A DNA stretch of 28,523 nucleotides from CALCCV01 sp964388665 (GTDB lineage Bacteria > Bdellovibrionota > Bdellovibrionia > Bdellovibrionales > Bdellovibrionaceae), in assembly GCA_964388665.1 (NCBI GenBank), contig CAYMBJ010000049.1, positions 1 to 28,523 on the forward strand, in the 5' to 3' direction. This document shows, one piece after another, positions 24,451 through 28,523 of the stretch. Under the pieces are notes generated by a model, which made no database searches, was not told the DNA's origin, and saw nothing but the letters and a program-made list of their open reading frames with translations. The position numbers and the translations under genes are program-made. How positions within the stretch are numbered: position 1 is the first letter of the stretch; each line of letters opens with the position of its first letter.

Positions 24451-24466
24451 ACTTGGCGGGCCAAGT
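24451..24466. promoter_or_regulatory. Palindrome upstream of the HEPN/MNT operon
   Basis: ACTTGGC-GG-GCCAAGT is a perfect dyad 44-59 bases upstream of the HEPN start, a position suited to an operator bound by the toxin-antitoxin complex. A second smaller dyad (ATCATT-GA-AATGAT) is at 24514-24527. Function is inferred from position. Confidence 0.45.
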
Positions 24467-24582
24467 GAAATTCGCACGAACCCTTTTCTCGCAAATCACC
24501 TAAAAACCTCAATATCATTGAAATGATTGACTTTATTCATATGCCTCTCCCGTGGTCAATCCTTTTCCTCGAAGAAAAAAAG

Positions 24583-25012
24583 GGAATCTAATCGCTGTTT
24601 CGTAAGGCAAATCAATCCCCCCAGCTGCTAAGGCTAAAATAGAAGCTACTATTTTTTTGAGTTTGGCCCATATTACTTTATAACAATTTGTGATAAAAAC
24701 AGAGATGGGAGACCCTAAATAGTGCGAAACTGAAGCATAAGAGGGAGGCTAAATATTTATCTTTCCAGTGTGAGAGTCGGCGATCCTCGGGGCCACCGGT
24801 AAATTTCATGGATGGAGACCTATATCAACGAGCTGTCGGGTTTAAACACGAAGGCCAGAAGTCCAGGCGGGAACGCTCCCAATTTGCAGAGATGAGAGCT
24901 GCAACCATAATCCAAGAGCAAAAGTGAATAAGTCCCGCATAAGATAAGACGGGCAGAAGTAGTTCTTGAGCTTCGCTTTTTTTTGAGTTTCGTTTGGCAG
25001 CGATTAGATTCC
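24583..25012. mobile_element. 430-bp non-coding element with 15-bp terminal inverted repeats (copy 1)
   Basis: GGAATCTAATCGCTG (24583-24597) is repeated as its exact reverse complement at 24998-25012. Bases 24583-24938 are repeated, with about 13 mismatches and one 3-base difference, at 26478-26621 plus 28256-28470. No transposase is encoded. An open frame on the plus strand ends at 24925-24927 in both copies, but differences between copies are almost all amino-acid changing, so I do not call it a gene. A T-rich motif (TTTTTTTGAGTTT) occurs near each end. This has the form of a MITE. No convincing target duplication was found. Confidence 0.65.
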
Positions 25013-25048
25013 TCTTTGAAAAACTTTCCTGTCACGATTGAGCCATTT

Positions 25049-25108
25049 TGCAGTCAAGTGCATTCTTGCCCTAGTAAAAATGCACTTGACTGCATTTTTA
25101 CTAGGGCA
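25049..25108 (+). promoter_or_regulatory. Two overlapping, mutually exclusive hairpins upstream of the AAA+ ATPase gene
   Basis: Arm A (25049-25064) is the perfect reverse complement of A' (25079-25094), 16 bp with a 14-base loop. Arm B (25067-25084) is the perfect reverse complement of B' (25091-25108), 18 bp with a 6-base loop. A' shares bases with both B and B', so only one hairpin can form at a time. The arrangement ends 5 bases before the GGGAG ribosome site. It could be an RNA switch, a DNA operator cluster, or a recombination site. Confidence 0.8.
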
Positions 25109-25123
25109 GTACCATGGGAGACA

Positions 25124-26248
25124 ATGCACTACAATCGGTATATAACGGACTCAATATCAGAATGGCTAGACGAACGGATGGTTTTTATAGGAGGCCCCCG
25201 CCAAGTGGGTAAAACCTATTTGGCGAAGTCCTTTCTCAATGACCCAGCTGGATACCTTTCGTGGGACAGCCTCCAGGACCGAGAACTTTTGCGGAAACAT
25301 GAAATTAGCAATAGACCTCCCATCCTCGTGTTTGATGAGATTCATAAATACTCGAGGTGGCGAATGTTGCTAAAAGGACTATTTGACAAAAAGGGCCCAG
25401 AGCAAAAAATAATCGTCACAGGATCCGCTAAGCTTGACCATTTTAGAAAAGGTGGAGATTCACTTTTTGGCAGATATCATTATTTTCGACTTCATCCATT
25501 TTCTCTTCCTGAAATCGATAAAGATTTTCACTCCGAATCCATAGATCTTTTACTCAGATTTGGTGGGTTTCCAGAACCATTCATTAAGCAAAGAGACACC
25601 TTTTCAAAAATTTGGAGAAACGAAAGAACAGCTCGTGTCATCCAACAGGATCTCAGAGATCTTTCTAACTTAAAAGATTATAGCAATCTAGAGTTGTTGG
25701 CCGATCTATTGCCCTCAAAAGTGGGCTCATTGCTCTCTTTAAATTCAATTGGCGAAGACTTAGCAAAATCCCCACACACGATTGGCAATTGGATCGAAAT
25801 TCTCGAGTCGGTGTACCACTGCTTCACAATTTCGCCATTTGGAGCCCCTAGAGTGAAAGCTCTTAAGAAGCAGAAAAAACTATACCTTTGGGATTGGTCA
25901 GTACTCGAAGCAAAGGGAGCTAAATTTGAGAATTTTGTCGCTTCTCACCTTTTGAAATTCTGTCACTTTCAAGAAGACGTTGAGGGAGACAAGATGGAGC
26001 TTCGCTACTTAAAGGACCAGTTTGGTCACGAGATTGATTTTGTTGTCTTAAAAAATAGAAAGCCCATCTTTGCTGTAGAAGTCAAAAGTGGCGAATCTTC
26101 TCTCAGCAAAAACATTTTGTTTTTCAAAGACAGAACCAATATTCCAGAGTACTACCAGGTCCATTTGGGACGAAAATCATTTGGAAATGCCAAAGAAGGT
26201 CTTGTGTTGCCCTTCTCTGAGTTCTGTAAACTCAAGGAGTTGCCATAG
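25124..26248 (+). CDS. AAA+ ATPase with DUF4143 C-terminal domain
   Basis: 374 residues from ATG 25124 (GGGAG three bases upstream; the frame is open further but runs through the hairpin region and the mobile element). Residues 18-130: AAA_14 core with Walker A GGPRQVGKT (23-31), Walker B ILVFDE (67-72), and sensor IIVTGSAKLD (97-105). The C-terminal DUF4143 region ends in a nuclease-like signature: HEIDFVV with D305, and FAVEVKSG with E319 and K321, a PD-(D/E)XK pattern. These ATPases are common, patchily distributed and of unknown role. It lies alone between two copies of a mobile element, next to a toxin-antitoxin pair. Confidence 0.9.
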   Translation: MHYNRYITDSISEWLDERMVFIGGPRQVGKTYLAKSFLNDPAGYLSWDSLQDRELLRKHEISNRPPILVFDEIHKYSRWRMLLKGLFDKKGPEQKIIVTGSAKLDHFRKGGDSLFGRYHYFRLHPFSLPEIDKDFHSESIDLLLRFGGFPEPFIKQRDTFSKIWRNERTARVIQQDLRDLSNLKDYSNLELLADLLPSKVGSLLSLNSIGEDLAKSPHTIGNWIEILESVYHCFTISPFGAPRVKALKKQKKLYLWDWSVLEAKGAKFENFVASHLLKFCHFQEDVEGDKMELRYLKDQFGHEIDFVVLKNRKPIFAVEVKSGESSLSKNILFFKDRTNIPEYYQVHLGRKSFGNAKEGLVLPFSEFCKLKELP

Positions 26249-27143
26249 CAGAAAGGTAACAGTGATTTTATAACGACAATTTGACCAAATCACTTTCTTC
26301 ACACAAAAGCATCCGGGGCTCACGACCCTCTTTTTTTTCTAAACCACAAAATTCCTACCGTAGGTACCGCCTAAAGCCCGGTCTCGTCCCTATTTGGGGT
26401 GACAGGAACAAGCGTGACATCAGAGAATATAAATCAAGATCACCTCAGTTGATTCTTGCGATATTTCTGAATTGGAAGGAATCTAATCGCTGTTTCGTAA
26501 GGCAAATCAATCCCCCCAGCTGCTAAGGCTAAAATAGAAACTACTATTTTTTTGAGTTTGGCCCACATTATTTTTTAACAATTTGTGATAAAAAAATAGA
26601 TGGGAGACCCTGAGATAATGGGTGTGCCATAGCAAGTTTTTCCTCGGATGGAGGCTTGGCCCTCTGAAGTCGCTTTACAGGAAGTGGCTTCAAACCATGG
26701 ACAGCGGCATAGTTTAAAAGACTGTGTCGTGAGCGTGTTCTGGAAAAGATATCAACTAAGATATCAGGTGTGAGTGAAGGAGATGAATACAAGTGAATCA
26801 CCGTAAAAGTGTCGAAATCAGGGTTCAGTTGACATCAAAACCAGGTCAGCCTTATGGGTCTGGGATAAGGGAAGAGATTGCCTGTTTATTGTCTTCTCGG
26901 TGTCCGGCATAGAGGTGACATGAACTTAACTCAGGCCGAGGAAAGAAACTATGGGAACCTGTCGTTGTATTGCCAAGGAAAAAGAGACAAGCAAAGAACT
27001 TGCAAGTCCGAAAGTACCAATAGACAGCACAGGGGCAGAGCAATTCGTAGTAGTGATGAAGGTTCCGTAATGGAACCGGAGCGAAGGGGTTGCATCATCA
27101 CGTTCGGGACAAAGGCCAACTCACAAAGAGTGAGGATGAGCTG

Positions 27144-28179
27144 ATGTCAAAGAATAAACCGGTTGCTATATCGAAATCTTTGGTATGGCACGCATATCTC
27201 AAAATCAAGAAAAATGGAGGGTCCGCAGGAGTAGATGGCGAATCTTTAAAATCTTTTGAAAAAGAACTCGATAAGAATCTCTACAAGATCTGGAATCGCC
27301 TATCATCGGGGAGTTACTATCCCCCTCCAGTAAAAGGAGTACCAGTTCCGAAAAAGGCTGGAGGGGAATATCTCCCACGATTTGTTGCTTCGGGCTTTGA
27401 AGGCTCATACGAACGATGCCTGGATAATTCTATATATCAAAAGGTGGCTTCAAGCCCCAATGTATTTGAAAGGCAGTCTAGTAGAACGATTTCAAGACAC
27501 GCCTCAGGGTGGTGTCATTAGTCCTCTTCTAGAAAATCTCTTTCTTCACTACTGTTTTGATAAGTGGCTGCGCAGAACGCACCCAGAGTTAGAGTTTTGT
27601 AGATATGCCGACGATGGACTCATTCATTGCTCGAGCTATGAGGAATCAAAGAGGGTTCTTGAAGACTTAAAGAATAGGTTCCAAGAATGTGGATTAGAAA
27701 TACATCCATTAAAAACAAAAATTGTCTATTGCAAAACGGGAAAGCGAAAAGGTCGACATGAGCATGTCAGCTTTGATTTTCTAGGTTTTACATTCAAGCC
27801 CAGAGCCGCTCGGGACGCAGTCGGTAAGAAATTCCTGAGTTTCTTGCCGGGAGTCAGTCGAAGCGCGCTTAAGGCAATGAGACAAGAAGTTCGCAGGTGG
27901 AAGTTACATTTTTTGGTAGCCTATGACATTGAATATATTGCAAAGAAATATGGTCCGAAGATACGCGGGTGGTACAACTACTACTCCAAGTTTTATCGAT
28001 CGGGCTTGTATCCAATTTGGTTTGCAATAAATAATTGCCTAATCAAGTGGGTGAGGTGCAAATATAAGAAATGTCGAACATCTCCCTGGAATGCAGTCCA
28101 TCGCTTAGGAAAAATTGCCGAAGAGAGAAGAGAATTATTTACTCACTGGCAACATGGGATAAGACCTGCGGTTGGATGA
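27144..28179 (+). pseudogene. Group II intron reverse transcriptase/maturase, internally deleted and frameshifted
   Basis: ATG 27144 with GAGGATGAG upstream. The first frame (to about 27366) gives SKNKPVAISKSLVWHAYLKI, KNGGSAGVDGESLKSFEK and GSYYPPPVKGVPVPKKAGG, the RT-0 region. The next base opens a different frame, NISHDLLLRALKAHTNDAWI, continuing with TPQGGVISPLLENLFLHY, CRYADDGLIHC, FDFLGFTF and the maturase domain (RGWYNYYSKFYRSGLYP) to 28179. Roughly 80 residues are missing, including the first catalytic Asp region (normally FDIKGLFDNI) of RT domains 1-3. The YADD box remains. The protein cannot be active; the RNA could still splice if helped by another maturase. Confidence 0.88.
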
Positions 28180-28182
28180 TGG

Positions 28183-28216
28183 GAGCCGTATGAGTCGAGA
28201 GGCTCACGTACGGTTC
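28183..28216 (+). ncRNA. Group II intron domain V
   Basis: 34 bases: GAGCCGTA pairs with TACGGTTC; the upper stem TGAGTC / GGCTCA closes a GAGA tetraloop, with a 2-base CG bulge on the 3' side. This is the canonical catalytic domain V, including the AGC triad in the lower stem, and appears intact. Confidence 0.92.
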
Positions 28217-28470
28217 TGCGAGGGGTTGAGGGGGAGGTCCCCTCGATCTACTCACTCGATACTGAAGCATAAGTGGGAGGCTAAATATTTATCTTTCCAG
28301 TATGAGAGTCGGCGATCCTCGGCGGCACCGGTAAATTTCATGGATGGAGACGTATATCAACGAGCTGTCGGGTTTAAACACGAAGGCCAGAAGTCCCGAC
28401 GGGAACGCTCCCAATTTGCAGAGATGAGAGCTGCAACCATAATCCAAGAGCAAAAGTGAATAAGTCCCGC

Positions 28471-28523
28471 TGTCCGATTTCACCGATCTGACCACCCCGG
28501 TTTCACCACATTTGACCACCCAT
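28471..28523. mobile_element. Probable terminal end of an IS21-family element (continues beyond window)
   Basis: Sequence starting TGTCC begins exactly where the second mobile-element copy breaks off. It contains two 21-bp direct repeats, TTTCACCGATCTGACCACCC (28478-28497) and TTTCACCACATTTGACCACC (28501-28520), 23 bases apart. IS21-family ends begin TG and carry several such internal repeats as transposase binding sites. The transposase genes (istA/istB) would lie to the right, outside the window. Confidence 0.6.

Larger units (their letters stand above)
26622..28255 (+). mobile_element. Group II intron (bacterial CL-like) with deleted maturase
   Basis: The 5' end GTGTG fits the GUGYG consensus. 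About 520 bases of structured RNA (domains I-IV) precede the maturase start. A perfect domain V is at 28183-28216 and domain VI follows, ending ...CTACTCAC with a bulged A five bases before the 3' end. The intron lies inside the second mobile-element copy. Copy 1, without the intron, reads through the corresponding point (about 24724), which supports the boundaries. At 1634 bases it is shorter than complete relatives because of a deletion in the reverse transcriptase. Exact exon junctions are estimated by consensus and may be off by a few bases. Confidence 0.85.
26478..28470. mobile_element. Second copy of the 15-bp-TIR element, interrupted by a group II intron and an IS end
   Basis: The left part (26478-26621) matches copy 1 over 134 bases with about six mismatches; the right part (28256-28470) matches over about 210 bases with about seven. 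Between them lies the group II intron. The match stops abruptly at 28470, where copy 1 continues for another 74 bases to its right terminal repeat, so the right end has been displaced by the following insertion. The 229 bases between the ATPase stop and this copy hold no gene that I can support. Confidence 0.7.

Noticed and set aside
24536..24680. Minus-strand open frame across the left end of the mobile element with a hydrophobic stretch
   Set aside because: It runs across the element boundary into unrelated sequence, lacks an ATG in copy 1, and has a different C-terminus at copy 2.
24750..24927. Plus-strand open frame ending at the same TGA in both mobile-element copies
   Set aside because: No ATG start with a ribosome site at a sensible place, and nearly all differences between copies change amino acids, so no sign of purifying selection.
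26281..26526. 81-codon frame after the ATPase gene
   Set aside because: Starts with TTG without a ribosome site, is highly basic with no domain, and runs into the repeated element.
27001..28255. CRISPR-associated or retron reverse transcriptase
   Set aside because: The maturase domain, domain V and the intron 5' consensus identify it as a group II intron; no spacers, cas genes or msr/msd structure were seen.

Overview
The window looks like a chromosome segment from a member of the Bdellovibrionota (Bdellovibrio-like bacteria). The main clue is a TIGR02147-family regulator at 699-1535, a family known mostly from Bdellovibrio relatives and Fibrobacter. The Gram-negative envelope genes, many secreted orphans and moderate G+C content fit this but do not prove it. 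No rRNA, tRNA or CRISPR array was seen.

Left third (1-10.6 kb): the 3' end of an upstream gene, then a plus-strand run of a small secreted protein, a TIGR02147 regulator, a PlsC-like acyltransferase with an altered active site, a LOG gene destroyed by an internal deletion, and a membrane-anchored diheme cytochrome. A LysR regulator and a secreted SnoaL-like protein diverge from a shared AT-rich promoter region. Next come a HEXXH metalloprotease that may have lost its signal peptide to a one-base frameshift, a helical-repeat protein, a FemAB-like acyltransferase, a YkgJ-type cysteine-cluster protein, Lgt, and a cNMP-binding / receiver-like / HATPase fusion.

Middle (10.6-23.3 kb): an Hsp20 gene and a Tyr/Asn/Gly-rich low-complexity protein that follows it, both with strong ribosome sites. 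A minus-strand operon follows: a protein with a pentapeptide-repeat linker, ileS, and lspA (ATGA overlap with ileS). Lgt and LspA, two steps of lipoprotein maturation, are therefore both in this window. Then comes an acyl-CoA catabolic cluster: an SDR lacking the catalytic Tyr and an isovaleryl-CoA-dehydrogenase-like enzyme on the minus strand, diverging from a biotin-dependent carboxylase pair (MccB-like and MccA-like) and a DUF849/BKACE enzyme. It resembles a leucine-degradation (liu) cluster, but no methylglutaconyl-CoA hydratase or HMG-CoA lyase is present here; the BKACE gene sits where those might be expected.

Right end (23.3-28.5 kb): an accessory island. It begins with a 197-bp imperfect hairpin, followed by a HEPN/MNT toxin-antitoxin pair with an upstream palindrome. 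A 430-bp element with 15-bp terminal inverted repeats (24583-25012) precedes an AAA+/DUF4143 ATPase gene, which has two overlapping, mutually exclusive hairpins just before its ribosome site. A second copy of the element lies beyond the ATPase. That copy is split by a group II intron whose reverse transcriptase has lost its RT core by deletion, and is interrupted again at 28470/28471 by what looks like the end of an IS21-family element running off the window. The nesting gives a relative order: element, then intron and IS.
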